Of a stretch of DNA of 60,000 nt, positions 1 through 12,352 are shown in pieces. Made by a program: the position numbers and the translations under genes. The stretch is from Adiantum capillus-veneris (lineage: Eukaryota > Streptophyta > Polypodiopsida > Polypodiales > Pteridaceae): positions 84,921,340 to 84,981,339 of the forward strand of contig CM043971.1 of assembly GCA_014529385.2 (NCBI GenBank). The letters are read 5' to 3'. Position 1 is the stretch's first letter; each line of letters begins with the position of its first letter. The notes beneath the pieces were generated by a model. It searched no databases, had not been told where the DNA came from, and saw only the letters and a list, made by a program, of their open reading frames with translations.

Positions 1-101
1 GGCTAGAGTAAATCTAGTTTAATTAGTTTTAAAACACTTAATAAAAAGAACCAATGAAAACTAAGTCTCCTGGATTATTATTGGACAGCCCGTGAAGGGG
101 T

Positions 102-172
102 CCAATAGGAATTGAGCAGCCCAATGGGCTACTTAATTCCTATTGGTCATTGGGCTGCTCAATTCCTATTGG
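102..172. repeat. Perfect inverted repeat, 25-bp arms
   Basis: Positions 102-126 and 148-172 are exact reverse complements separated by 21 bp. The sequence AATTCCTATTGGTCA also occurs as a direct repeat at 135-149 and 161-175, so the right arm looks like a local duplication of the loop. A transcript would fold into a long hairpin. Confidence 0.85.
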
Positions 173-892
173 TCAGAATGGGGAAAGGTCCATTGGGGAT
201 TTAATTCATTTAAATCAATTAAGTTTAATTGATTAAGCTCTCACAAAAGGGGAAAGGGGGACACATGTCAGAAGGCTATCAGTTATGCTGCTTAAAAGCC
301 ATTGGCTTGACTTGGGGAGGTCCAATGGGGGAAAAGCAAGAGCAAATAGCAAGAGGGCTCGCCCGAGAGAGAGAGAGGGGGCTGATTTTTGCAAGGCATT
401 ATCACACACACATTCACACAATCTCATGTGTGAAGAAAAAGAAGACTATCTCTTCCCAAGCTTTAATGGAGAGCTCATCACCTGCTCCAAGCTTGTGAGA
501 TAGAAGCCTACATCGACACACTCTTGGCATGTGGATGCAAATCCAACCAAGAGCCAAGCTTCAATGCATGCGCATCTCCTCTACCAAGCTAATTACTAAG
601 CTAAGCTATGCTAATATGAGTGATTATGTGAGGAGATGTACATCTTTCTCATAAGATGCTCCTTCTTCCTCTCAATCTACTCTCATACCCTGCTAGCTCT
701 CACCATCTTCGAAGGTGTGTGAGGTCTTGGGTCTGAGACCGGGGATAATTTAAGTTGTGTTTGCTAAGTGTTTTGCTTAGTGCATGAAGCTTTCATCTTC
801 ATTGCACTAGCTAGTCTTGAAGGAACACAAAGAATTGTATTTTACAATGTCTCTCTTGATGGGAGAAACCATAATACAAAGCCTTTTGGAGG

Positions 893-922
893 GAGGACCG
901 GCTCCATGCAAATCCGGTCCTC
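893..922. repeat. Short perfect hairpin
   Basis: GAGGACCGG at 893-901 pairs exactly with CCGGTCCTC at 914-922 around a 12-nt loop. No T-tract follows, so it is not an obvious terminator. Role unknown. Confidence 0.6.
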
Positions 923-1080
923 AACTGTTGTCAATAGCTTAATTTCTCTCTCTTTTGAAAGTATTGTTGATGCTATCTAACTAGGTGTTATGCTTTTTGT
1001 TGCTCTCTCCACCCAAGCACTCTTGTAATTCTCATTAGGAATCTATTCTAATGAAATGCCCACTATGTTCATGCTAATTT

Positions 1081-2655
1081 CCGCTACACATAAGTTTTTA
1101 GACCATTAGATGTTACAGTCCTCATCAGATTTTTGCAATTGCCACTTACTTTGTTGGCGTAGTTCTCCACTTTTCACACGTTGTCTTGTGCTTTTTTGTG
1201 CATGGGCCACAAAATACTCGGATGAAGCTATGAATTGTGTTTCCAATGTTTCTTGCATGAGAGTGCTCTCCTCCCATCTTCACATTTTCCTTACCTCCCT
1301 TGAATACTTCTCCAACAATATTCCAATTTACTTGAGCCTCATCAGTCATGAAGTCATAGAAGTCTGTTGGCTCGCAATTATGCTAGACCATCACTTCGTT
1401 CAAGGAGGCAATGTGCATCCATGGAAGTCAATTAACTTGCAATTGTGCTTGATCATCAATTCCTTTAATGATTGCTAAAACAAACACTTTGCATCCATGT
1501 CCTCCTCTTTCATCTCACGTGTGGCAATTGTGAGTAGTTCCTACATGTTGGGGAAGAGGGGCATTGCTTACATCACTTCGGTTTGGATGAAAAGATCGTG
1601 AAAGTGGAAGACACAAAAAAACAATCTTGGAACATACATGTGACATGCCATTGTCATTTAACCACTGTAGCATCTGGTGTGATCAGCCTAAATCCATGCT
1701 TTGACAAAGATCGTTGATTCCATTGCACCTGATTCGGTTTAGAAGGTCCACTCTAGATGTTAGTCCACCGATGGTGGACATCTTGGGAAAAAATACCTTG
1801 CAAACTCTTTTCCTTGACCTAGAAAAAAACTTCCTTGGCAAAATCATATGTGCATTCCTTTTTTCAAAGGCATCAAAACCATAGCTCTCCTTGAAGCCTC
1901 CATGGTGAGTTGCCAATTGAATAGTTTACATACTTAACGAAATACCTATGATATTGTTATACAGGACGTGTGGTATTCAAATCATGATCCAAAATTCTTT
2001 CAGGCATCAAGACTTGTACATCGTCATGTAGAAGAGGAGGATTATCAGTTACATATGTAATAGGAAGATTGCCTCTAAATGGGTGTGGTGGACTTATGTG
2101 ACAAGATTATTTTAGTGTATAAGCATTATCATTAATCTTTTGAATGGTTTTAAAAGAGCCATAAAGTAAGGAGCAAGCTTAACCTGGGAGGTTTTTCAAT
2201 GTTCATGAGTCTCCTTTTTTCAATTATAAGCCATATATACTTGTTTCTTCATAAGTCATTGGCTTACATTTCTTTTATACTTGTTTCATGTCTTGTACTC
2301 GATGCCTTTGAATAGACTGAATCATTCAAAAAGGATTTGGATGTGGTCTCTAAAGGAAGAGGAGATCGGTGAGAGACAATCATAAGAGGGGAAAGCGAGA
2401 GATAATGACCCAAGAGCAAGAACTTGGTATTTGGAGAATGCTCATACAAGTGTATAAATGAGAATGAGGGGTAAGGGGTCACGTGTATACTAGGTAGTGG
2501 CTTAAAGATCCACAAAATAGGGAAAAGACAAAAAAAAAAATGGCACGATTGGACCAAAATAGGGCAAAAGATTGAAAATGGACTAAAATGCATAAACATG
2601 GGTAATGTGGCCATACAGCCATGATACAGAACTTAAGAACATCCAATGATTACAT
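1081..2655. other. No recognisable gene
   Basis: Both strands carry only short frames (up to about 120 codons) without a motif I can place. The text on the minus strand between about 1500 and 1920 has coding-like composition but matches nothing I recognise. It is probably decayed repeat DNA. The right-hand part, roughly 2264-2655, lies downstream of a minus-strand copia remnant and could be its 3' LTR, but no second LTR copy was found. Confidence 0.4.
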
Positions 2656-2659
2656 ATCT

Positions 2660-2903
2660 CCAAAACCTCCTCTTCAGCACCAAATAGGTGGTCTAACTCC
2701 AATCGCTCTAGAAAATAATCAGTCAAGGTAGAGGTAGAGTCTTGGTAAGAAGATCTACAAGATCGTCAATGGTGGGACAATACACCAAAATGATATGACC
2801 ATCCTCAACGTAATCCCAAACAAAGAGGTAATGTGTTTAGTTTGGCCATGAACAATAGGACTATGTGCACGAGTAATATCACTTTGAGAATTTGAATACA
2901 CAG
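2660..2903 (-). pseudogene. Ty1/copia RNase H C-terminal remnant with polypurine tract
   Basis: Read on the minus strand, the segment carries the end of a copia RNase H. A phrase like SNSQSDI...PIVHGQTKHI corresponds to the family's 'D-S-Q-S-A ... H-x-R-T-K-H-I' signature. In a shifted frame it is followed by VEDGHIILVYCPT and DLVDLLTKTLP, which matches the conserved copia C-terminus. At least one frameshift separates the two parts. A purine-rich run (minus strand, about 2662-2680) sits where a polypurine tract should be, just before a possible 3' LTR. Everything upstream of the RNase H is missing because an unrelated gypsy segment on the other strand begins at about 2903. It is a fragment and cannot make an active protein. 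Confidence 0.75.
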
Positions 2904-5750
2904 ACATATTTTGAGGTGGACCCCCAGGATCTCCAACAGTCGAGTGAGTTTCAAGGATGTGAAGTTATTGAACCAAATGGAGTGATCCCAGGAGTTTTGG
3001 AAGAAGTGTCTTTTGGAGATACAATTGCAAACCTTGAAGGAATCATGGAATCCAAGCTACAAAATGGGAATGATGTTGTGAAGGTACATTCCATTGATAT
3101 GTACAAAATGATTTTACTATTTTAGGGAGATTTAGGAGATGTGGTAGAAGCATGGGTGGAAACCAAGTACAAGACAATCGCAAAGAAAGTGAGATGGCCA
3201 TACCACTTACAGAGGGGAGTGACTAGATTATGGAGAAGCCATCAAAAGAACCAACAATCAGGGATCCAAAGAAGACTGGACACAAATGTACAAAGGAAAC
3301 ATTGAATGAACTAAAATTTGGGAAAGGATTTCTATCAGACGAATAGGTTAATTATTTTTGGGAGATGATTCTAAGCATGGAAAGGCATTTGCTTTCCAAT
3401 CTAGTGATATTAAATGTGCTAATCCAAATATCATGGCTGCTATGATGATTTTCATAGTACCATTCTGGCCATGCAATTTAAGGCAAATTTATTGAAGTTT
3501 ATTGACTTATTGAATGAGCAGATTCAGGTGGGGATCCTAGAACCATCTCGTGCTTCCTATTCAAAACAATGGTTTACAATTAAGCATGAAGCTTTAGGAT
3601 TGTAGCCGGTGAACAAGGTTACAATTCAAAATACGGTGACATGACCAACTGTGGATGAATTTTCTAAAGCTTTTGGAGCTCGTTTAGAGGAAAGGCTATT
3701 TACTTGATGGGAGTTTTTTCCTCTGGATATGATCGGTTTCAATTATCACTAAAAAGTTGGGATCTTACTACAATGAGAAATCCATTAGTGTTGGTAAGGA
3801 TGTGGACTTACCTCAAGGTGGTGCAACTAATTCAATTGCTCATTTGATGAATTGGATGAACAAAGTGGTAAGGATTTGATTCTAAGTCACTATGCCTTTA
3901 ATTGATAACTTGCCGATAAGTGTTAAAGGATCTCATTCCTCATATCGCTATGCCTTTAATTGTTGACTAGCTTATAAAGGAATGTGAATAGGGTGAAAAA
4001 GAGGAGTCATTAGATCAGAGGGGGTGTGGAAAGTTTGTTGCAAACCATTTTGATGACTTTGATGCCATCTTATCCGGAATTGAGGAAGTAAACCTATCTC
4101 TTTTGGGGAAAAAAATCTAGTTTTGGGGTAGGACATTTATGCAGTCTTGAAGGACAAAGACCGAGTCTAGCTAAGATTGTAGCAATTCAAAAGATGAAAG
4201 ATATATGCACTTCACTTGTAGAAGTTTGCATGTTTAGGGACATGTGTGTTCTACTTGATTTGGTTACCACACTTTGCTCATGTTGTAGAGTCATTGTACC
4301 AATTGTTACAAAAGGGGAAAATGTTTGTGTCAACAAAGAAGCACACAAGCTATTAGAGTATTGAAAAAGATGATGCTCAGTGCTCCTACATTGAGGAAAA
4401 TTGACTACAAGGGCGAGAGACTTGTGATTATGACATCGGATGCTAGTCCTTCAGGGATTGCTAGGAAATTGGCAAGATGATGAAGAAGGGCACATATATG
4501 TAGTAAGGTTTGGAGCTAAAGGGTTGAGTGGTTGACAAAGAGATTACCCACAAGTTGAGCAATGGGGTGTTGCGACAACATTAAAGGGCAACAATGAGTA
4601 TCTTATTTGGGGTTGCAATCATTGTAGAGACAGATTGTCTACCACTACTAGGGATGATTTCAAGGTATTCCACACCAGACATTGCTATGCTTAGATGGAT
4701 TGCATTTATAAAATCTCTCAATCCATAGTTTCTCCCCATTGTAGAGAGAGATAATCTGGTTGCAAATACGTTACCAAAGCAATATATGACGATGAAGAAG
4801 AGATGGTTTCTACGGAGGATGATGTGATTGAATTTCTATAAAGCTTGATGGGTTCATACGGATAACAAGACGACTATTCATATGTTTGCAATTTTCTTTT
4901 AAGATGAGTATAATGAAGAGTGGCTTCTTCTTGGATGCTATCGAGTACTTTGAGAAAATCACATGATTGGAGTGATCAAGAGTGTAAAAAGATAAGAAAG
5001 AAAGCCTACAACTACTTTCTTGGAGATGTTCATTTACAAAAGCATCCAAAGCAACAAAGAGGACCTCCACAAAGGGTTGTGTGTATTAAAGAAACTCAAC
5101 AAAAAATTACCAAAGAGTGTAAAAAGATAAGAAAGAAAGCCTACAACTACTTTCTTGGAGATGTTCATTTACAAAAGCATCCAAAGCAACAAAGAGGACC
5201 TCCACAAAGGGTTGTGTGTATTAAAGAAACTCAACAAAAAATTACCAAAGAGTTTAGTGAGAGTTTATGGGTAGGACACATACGAGTTTGGGCTACTTAG
5301 GCTAAGATCAAAGAGTGATATTGGTGGAAAGGAATGTACAAAGATGTGATGAAGCTTGTTGAAAGTTGTGCTACTTGCAGGTTGCATTCAAGTGTTTGAT
5401 AGCAAGATGGTTTACAATCAAATCCTCCATTGGCTAGCATATCGCTCTGCAAAAAATGGTGAAGCAACCATTTGGACGTACATTCTTGACCATGTAAATG
5501 ACAATGCTACCTACAAACTAAGTGAGCTAGACGGAAAAGTTTTGAAGGTGCCTATAGCAAGGAAACAAATTAAGTTGTTCAAAAATCAAGATTTAGAGAT
5601 TGAGATTGAGGGCCAGAATTTGCGTCAACATCTTGGTGGTGGTGATGAAGAGTTCATTGAAGAAGAAGATTTAGAGACAGTGCTAGACTAAGAGGAGATA
5701 TAGAGTGGCACATGACACAGGATATGCAGGTTTAGAGGGGGTGGACGTTA
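2903..5750 (+). pseudogene. Decayed gypsy pol (family G1): RT, RNase H, integrase
   Basis: This is a plus-strand relative of the G1 gypsy at 20832-30639. The peptide at 2892-3125 parallels the linker between protease and RT there, the text from 3400 to 4700 parallels RT and RNase H, and 4920-5300 parallels the integrase zinc-binding (H2C2) region. The final 111-codon frame (5356-5691) matches the integrase C-terminus, including DNATYKLSELDGKVLKVPI and KQIKLFK. Gag and the protease active site are absent, so it is 5'-truncated. RT and RNase H are shredded by stops and frameshifts. A G-rich polypurine tract (GAGGGGGTGG, 5735-5744) lies where the G1 element has its own, but the sequence after it does not match the G1 LTR. 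The integrase part contains a 135-bp tandem duplication. Non-functional. Confidence 0.8.
4981..5250 (+). repeat. 135-bp perfect tandem duplication inside integrase
   Basis: Positions 4981-5115 and 5116-5250 appear identical. The period is 135 bp, or 45 codons, so the reading frame is kept and the integrase zinc-finger segment is encoded twice. It looks like a recent local duplication within an old dead copy. Confidence 0.9.
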
Positions 5751-6357
5751 TGCTGTTTCAAGTCCACCAGAAAAAAAGAGGATTATTTTGGCTAGTGTTT
5801 GGGGAAGGTACGTCTCACCATAACCTTGAGCTGGCTAGAAATTAAAGACAATCCATTGATAGGAGACTAAAAAAGGAAAAATCTTGCTCAAATTTTGGAA
5901 TAAGATAGCATACAAGAATTGGCTTAAAGGGATTTGCACATGTTTGGGATGAAGTTTGTTAAAAAACTCTTTGGTTTGCCAAGGATGCTAATTTGTCTAG
6001 GAAACAAGAACTAGCCCTCTTAAGGCTCTGATACCACATGATGAGTCATATGAGGGAGCATAGAGGTTAGTGGCATTCATGGAGTGTTAGACTTAATGCT
6101 ACACTAGTCACAACTACATAGATCAACGCAACGACTCAATGTGTGTGCAAAATGAAACAACAATGCATTTGACAACAAACTTGATACAATGGTGCTTATG
6201 TAGCACAAAGCAAAGCTGTGTGGACAAGGTAAGCAATGATCCATGAGCCCAAATTGCCCCTATTCATTTTTTCATACACTCTGAACACTTATAGCCATGA
6301 GCCATTGTAATTTATTGATTCCCGAAGCAAGTACTTTATTGAAAATATAATTATGAG
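5751..6357. other. Spacer with an orphan copia primer-binding site on the minus strand
   Basis: No gene is visible. At 6024-6036 the minus strand reads TGGTATCAGAGCC, the classic initiator tRNA-Met primer site of plant copia elements, preceded on that strand by an LTR-like ...TCA end. A minus-strand copia 5' LTR would then start at about 6039 on the plus strand. The copia RNase H remnant at 2660-2903 has the same orientation and could be the other end of this element, with the gypsy segment between them. I did not find matching LTR copies. Confidence 0.5.
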
Positions 6358-6846
6358 TCTATTCCAACAGGGATATAAGCTTCCAGATTGTAACTCTTGA
6401 TCCCTGAATTCCTTATTTTTGACCTAAAACCTTGTGGCAAGGTATAAAAGCCAACTTTTGTAAGGGTTTTTCAAAGTTTACATTAGATAGTGAAGTTACG
6501 TGCGATTACAGAGAACACTATGTATTCTCCCTCTTCCTTTTGAAGCTCATATCTCCCTCACGGATGGTCTGTTTGAAGTGCCGATACTTACATTGCTTTC
6601 ACCCGTATGAATCTATTCCAACAGGGCTATAAGCTTCCATATTGTAACTCTTGATCCTTGCATTCCTTATTTTTGACCTAAAACCTTATGGCAAGGTTTA
6701 AAAGCCAACTTTTGTAAGGGTTTACTTTGGATAGTGAAGCTACGTGCAATTACAAAGAACACTATGTATTCTCCCTCTTCCTTCTGAAGCTCATATCTCC
6801 CTTACGGATGGTTTGTTTGAAGTGCCGATTCTTGCATTGCATTCAC
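6358..6846 (+). repeat. 254-bp tandem duplication carrying the A1 LTR TATA box
   Basis: The block 6358-6611 is repeated, with scattered differences, from 6612 to about 6846. The first copy holds TATAAAA at 6443-6449. In the second the same site is TTTAAAA. The equivalent promoter in element A2 is TATAAAA at 56882-56888 in the context AAGGTATAAAAGCCAA. The duplication therefore doubled the LTR promoter, and one copy kept the canonical TATA box. Confidence 0.8.
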
Positions 6847-7394
6847 AGGTGAAAGCACTATGCAGCATTGTAAGTTTCTTGTGGCAAATCTTTGATTTTT
6901 CTCCCACTAACTTCTTCCTAAATCTGCTCATACCTCACATTTTACGTATCAAAACTGCATTTTATGTGCATAGGAGGGGTAATAGAGCATCATTGCTAAG
7001 CTAATAGGTGCATTTTGGATTAAAAAATGGTTAGGTCAAATATGCCCTGCAACTATTTATCACGGATTTGGCAAGTGGCAAAAATGGAAATTTGATTGTA
7101 TGGCTATGTGTTGTTAGGTGTTGTATACCCGTCCTATAAGTTTCATCTCGTTTGGACTTTGTTCGCTTGGTGAAATGATGAGATTTCCTTGCGGTGTCAT
7201 AACTAGTTTTCGCTGCCTGACATGCGATTGAGTGTTGTTTTGGATAAGTAGGGATTGAATGTGTTTTTTGAGAGTTTGAAAACCTCTTGTAGCCTCCATG
7301 CACTAGTTGGATTGACTCCGTCCCATGATATGACATTTATGTCCTTGGTTTTCACTATCTCTACAATGAGATAGTGTGAGAGGCCCCAACACGT

Positions 7395-7412
7395 TGGCAT
7401 TGTTGCCGTAGA
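7395..7412 (+). promoter_or_regulatory. Degenerate primer-binding site of A1
   Basis: TGGCATTGTTGCCGTAGA aligns with the tRNA-Asp-type primer site (TGGCGCCGTTGCCGGGG) at the same place as the A2 site. The differences are mostly C-to-T and G-to-A, as expected from methylated-cytosine decay. Confidence 0.65.
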
Positions 7413-9439
7413 CGAGGTAATCTAAACTAGAGAAAACCTCGTAGTTCCAGCAACATTGTCCAAAGACTTCCTCTAGATTTACCTAGAGCCAAAAACCATC
7501 ACTTAGAAATCGTACGGTTGAGGTGTGTCTACATCCGTTGTGTAGAGGTGACTTGGGAGTAGTCGTACTCGCTGACAACCTTTAGGCTTATATTATTAGT
7601 GGTTGATAGCTTAGACTATGTCAGAGTCAAAGGATTGACGCACTTTTCAAGCAAAAAACAAAGAAAAACTAGCGTTGGTGGACACTTTCCACTGCTTGTG
7701 GTTGATTTGACTAGGAGCAGGGTAAGTAGATATCCAAGTGGAATTCTGACCTGTCTCATTACATGGGGTGTTATCAGTGAGCTATCAAAGGAAAATTTTA
7801 GAAACTTTAAGACCAAAATTCCTCATGTTTGCTGGAAAAACCAAAAGGACCAGCAATTCAGACCACAATTGATCTAGGAAAAGCCATGGGAAAACTTAGG
7901 TGAGCCAAATCAATTTGAGGAGAAAATTTCAAAGTTTGACCAAAACTCGGATTAATAGCTCCTTGATGGTTTATGCTTGTAAATTTGAGTTTGATTAACC
8001 AAAAGCTCTTGAAATGCTCTGCTTGCAACTTGAGTGGTGATAAAAGTTCAGAAAAGCCCATCTTCTACAGGCTAGAAGATATTAATCGCGATTAATAGCT
8101 AGGACCTCAAAAATTGACTTCAATTTCTCCAAACCACTACCAAGTAAAAACCAAATCTTTCTTGCAAGGAATATCAAGGAGTGGAATTCAATTGTGTGTG
8201 AAATTCCATACTGACAACAGTTTTCTTCTTCACAAAAATTTGACAGGTTCAAGTTTCAATTTGAATCCAAATTGGGCAAAACCTTGAGACAGGCTTTATA
8301 ATACTGTGTTTTTGAATTCTGTGTTACAAAAAGTTCAAAAAGTGTGAATTTGGTCAAAAGGCTATTAATCGTGATTAATACCTAATGACTTGGAAATGCA
8401 AAATTTTCACACTGTGACCATACCACATGCTAGAACATAGGGTAAAGGAACTCTGATTCAAGTTTGAGACCATTTGGACCTATAAGTTGTCATTTGGAAC
8501 AAAATTTCGCTGAAGCCATACGCAAAATTTGCCTTAAGAAATTGGGAACCAAACTCCATGAAACTTGATAATTGACTAGGTTAAGGAGTGAACGTCCATT
8601 ACAAGTCCAAAGAATGGGACAAAATCATGATTCTGACCTAAGAGCTATTGATTGCGATTAACAGCTTCCACTCTTAAAAGTCCGCTTTTTGGAATCTTTT
8701 CAATAGAACTTGGTTCAGTGGGGCAGTAATTGAGTGCCTGTACCAAATTTCAAATGATTTGGATTGATATTTCTTAAGATTTACCGTTGCATGGTATCTT
8801 ATTTTGGAAATCACCCAAACCAAGGGAAAATTGTGCAAAACTTGTCCAAAACTGTTGAAAAGAGACACAAAGCTTGTTGGACATACACACATCCCTGGGG
8901 AACCAACAAAAGTGGAAAATTTTGATCTTTTTGACCCAGGAGCTATTAATCGCGATTAATACCTCTTGCTAGCTAGAGACAATGTTTTTCACATATTTGG
9001 TCATCAGTGTTAGTAGATTCACCATACAGGTAGCGTGAAAAATTTGGAGTTAATTGGACACTATTTGCTGCTTAAAGTTGAGTATTCTAGAGTTCAAGTT
9101 TGCAGATTGATAAGGTTGATTGTTTTGAGAGGATCAAGCAAGAATTTGCATCAAAAGTTCCTATATGTCTATGTGATCCTCTTAACTAACTTATAAAATT
9201 GCCACCTTGCACTGATTGCAACTGAGAGGGAATGCATGGTATTGTAAACCAGGTATTCCTTTCTATTGAGGTGCTCAAGTCTTTATGTACCTTAGGTTAG
9301 GACATTTTGTTGCAAATCAAGGCTATAACCACGAAACTAAGAGCAGAGTGTCCACATAAGAAAGTGTAAACCAAGGGAGACCTTTAGAGACCATAGCGTA
9401 AGAAGTGCCAGACACTTATTCTGACTCAAGCTCTGAGAT
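7413..9439 (+). other. A1 untranslated leader with periodic palindromes
   Basis: No coding frame of note. The 16-bp palindrome ATTAATCGCGATTAAT occurs at 8081 and 8945, with near-copies at 8364 and 8647, spaced 283, 283 and 298 bp. The text between the palindromes is loosely similar, so the leader looks like a strongly diverged tandem array with a unit of about 285 bp. Variable tandem repeats between LTR and gag are known in Tat-lineage plant gypsy elements. Confidence 0.7.
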
Positions 9440-12160
9440 GTCTAATTTTCCGACTCAATCAAGAACTGGCATCTCATTCAAGTTCAAGCATATCTGACCT
9501 TCTTTAAGACTAACCGGTACAAAGCCCATATTTATTTGGATCCTAACTAGGAGTTTGTCGTAAGTGTAGATGACCATACTGTTGAGTTTGAAGAGGAGGT
9601 TAAGGCGAACAAAAAAGACACCTTCTATATGGACCAAAATGGGGTGCAATACCTCAAGATACAAGATCCTGCTTTGGTAGATAGATGGGGATTGGAAATT
9701 GACACTCTAATTCCAAGCAAGGCTATGAAAGAAAGACCGCTTGTGCCAGAATTAGAAGGATATGATTTGATAGACACTAAACCTCTAAAGCGCATACCCA
9801 CTGACAACCTGAGGGGCTTGGAGTCTATTGTTGGGAAGCCAACAATGTCACGGACTTGATCTGAACTTCTTATGCCAAACCAGGGCAATTGACACCCTTG
9901 AAAATCGTGTATATTTTCAAGATCAAGGAGAAGGGTTTAGTGAAACTTCTTGTCCACCTCTTTAGGGATTGTTATAAAACAAAAATTTTGCTATGAGGAC
10001 TCCAAAGGAGATTGAAGAGACCAAATACTAGGGACAGTCAATCCGAGAAGTCATTATGGAACAATACCTGAAACCGAACAGAACATAGGGCGAGATGATA
10101 GAGCCTATGATAGCATGGTCAATTAGAGAGGAAGCACAACTAGAAGCAGTCATCTTAATGATGGAAATAGGGATAGGGATGCAAAAACCACCTTTAACAG
10201 GGGAAGAATGAGTGACACTATGATAAGAAGAGGTCCACATGAGTCACACCTACCCAGCAAAAAACACATGACTTGGCAACCTAGATCAACATAATGTCAA
10301 TCGAGGACACAGATGACACGATAGGTGCACGGAGGCAATCTCTTTACCTTGTCAGGCTGAGACCATCCCATGCATACAACAGTCTGGAAGGCTCTCTAAA
10401 CCACAACCTAGAATTTCATTGCTCTCAACTACACCACCAACCCACATACACACAAATGGAAGGAAACTCACTAAACCATACCAAAATCATACGAAACTTA
10501 AGGAACACCATCCCCTTACTAGGATACACCTGTCCCAAAGCATCTCACTCAAACCCTCACTCTAGACCCATCTATAGAAAACGCGTATGAAGACAGAGTA
10601 GTATTTTGGAAGTGCCTAAAACTGAAACCTATGAGTACCTATGTGTACGCTATTGACTTGGGAAATAATTGCGATATTTTTTAACAAGGAAAGCAATGTT
10701 AAGGATGCACAAAGTGAGTGGACCACATCTATTGGGCCATCATAAATAGGACCAACTGTGCCAGCTCCCCCCAACGCTATAGAAGACATGCTTAAACTCA
10801 CGAATGGCATGATGACCAACATCCAAAGGATGCCAATGAGAGGTCCAGGACAGGGTTCCCCTCAGGGACAACCTCTAGGATAACACATACCATTGAAATG
10901 GTGTGCCATTGAAGGAAAACAGACAAACCACGAGAAAAAGGAGTGCTATTATAAGCCCAAACATGATGGAAATGTCCAATATGTTCAAATTAATCCACAA
11001 GGACAATATATGTATCAATATTTGCCAAATGTGACACCAATGCAGAGACAACCCATGAATATGAGAGACCACAACCTCTATTAGGCCAACAACCACCACT
11101 ACCAGGGAATAGTACCGTACCAGCCAAGTACATGTTGCTTGAGGGACAGGTGGATGAGAATGCTTTGGTACTCGTTACACCATACCCTGACACGAGTCTA
11201 TACCAATGGGGGTCGAGAAAGAGTGGTATACTCAGTCGACACCTGCGACAATAGAACCAATTTATCAGGCACATCTAGAGGCAACACCTGCTTACTTCAT
11301 TGCAAACCAGAAAGCTAGACCACCTATGATCAAACCAATGCCAAAACCAAAAATAAAAAATTGCCATAACTATGGAGCAGATGACCATTGGAAAAATGAA
11401 TGTCTTGAACCAGATAAGAATATGAGACCTATAGAGGCATTTTGTAGAGCGTGTGGTTGCAAGGTGGAGATTTTTGAGGAAGAATGTCCTAGGAATCCAG
11501 TAAACAAAGGGAAAGCCATAATAAACATAGTTCAAGTTGTGTCGAGTAGAGCCTTAGAGGGGGCATCCACAATTCCGGTTCGAATAGTAGCTAGGGCATA
11601 TGCTAAGGGGAATAAATTGAGAAATACCAGGGGTCAAACATGACCGGTGGGCCAACAAAAGATTCCAGAAGGAACAATGCAAACGATACAATCTTCGAAG
11701 ACAAAAACAACGTAGAGAGGTTGAAGAGAAAGTGCAAAAGAGGGTAGAGGAAAAGATGCAGGCACTGTCATCAAAATTTGAAGAATCACAACCAAAATCA
11801 GCAGGATTGATATTGGTTGATAAAATACACGAACCAATCAACGTAGCCTTGGAAGCTTTCCAAGCCGGATTGAAAATAGGTCAGGCATTGGAAACCAAAC
11901 AAAAAAACTATCAAGCACCTGATATGGAAGTTGCTAAATTAGAAGCTTACAAAAAGTTAGTCCAAATAACACAATCCATGTTGGACAAACAAAAACGTCA
12001 GTTGGAAATCATAGGGAAATCAACAAAAATTGAGACTAAAACCAATAAGGAAAAAACGCAAGAGAAGGAAGAGTTTACAAAAACTCTAGGAGACTCTGAT
12101 GCACTGTCACCTAAATTGATAGTTCCTGATAGTGAAAGGGATGGAACGGAGTGTCCATAG
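9440..12160 (+). pseudogene. A1 gag, broken
   Basis: Frames at 9629-9859, 10893-11084, 11206-11643 and 11732-12160 are fragments of one Gag. The first contains LEGYDLIDTKPLKRIPTDN, which recurs almost unchanged in A2 at 59470-59520. The 11206-11643 frame has two zinc-knuckle remnants: CHNYGADDHWKNEC, which lost its second cysteine, and CRACGCKVEIFEEEC, which lacks the histidine. The last frame is charged and glutamine-rich and looks like a coiled coil. Stops and frameshifts separate the fragments. The N-terminal domain is not one I can name; its place between the leader and the knuckles supports Gag. Non-functional. Confidence 0.7.
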
Positions 12161-12352
12161 TTGAGGAGGATTGGCAAACCACCTGTGGGAATGAGCTAGG
12201 GAAGCAAAAGATGGGAGTTTGACACTGAAATCGGCTCCAATTGAAGAAGTATGGCTAGATGGACCACCTATCGAATTAGATGAACAATCTTTGTATGGAG
12301 ATTGGGGATCAGAGCAGTCAAGCTTATCAAAAGCAGGAACACTCTAGACACT

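Larger units (their letters stand above)
1..1080. other. Unassigned repeat-like DNA, no gene
   Basis: No open reading frame here looks like a protein I recognise. The stretch has a (GA)n run near 363-377, two perfect inverted repeats (listed separately) and AT-rich text resembling the untranslated or LTR part of a retroelement. No primer-binding site or paired LTR is visible, so I leave it unassigned. Confidence 0.5.

Noticed and set aside
229-503. Short overlapping frames near the left end as a gene
   Set aside because: They overlap on both strands, have low complexity and match no family.
1683-1916. Minus-strand 77-codon frame as a gene
   Set aside because: No motif, no neighbours, and nothing recognisable beyond it.
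8081-8960. CRISPR-like array
   Set aside because: Four palindromes 283-298 bp apart in a plant retroelement leader do not have CRISPR repeat or spacer sizes.
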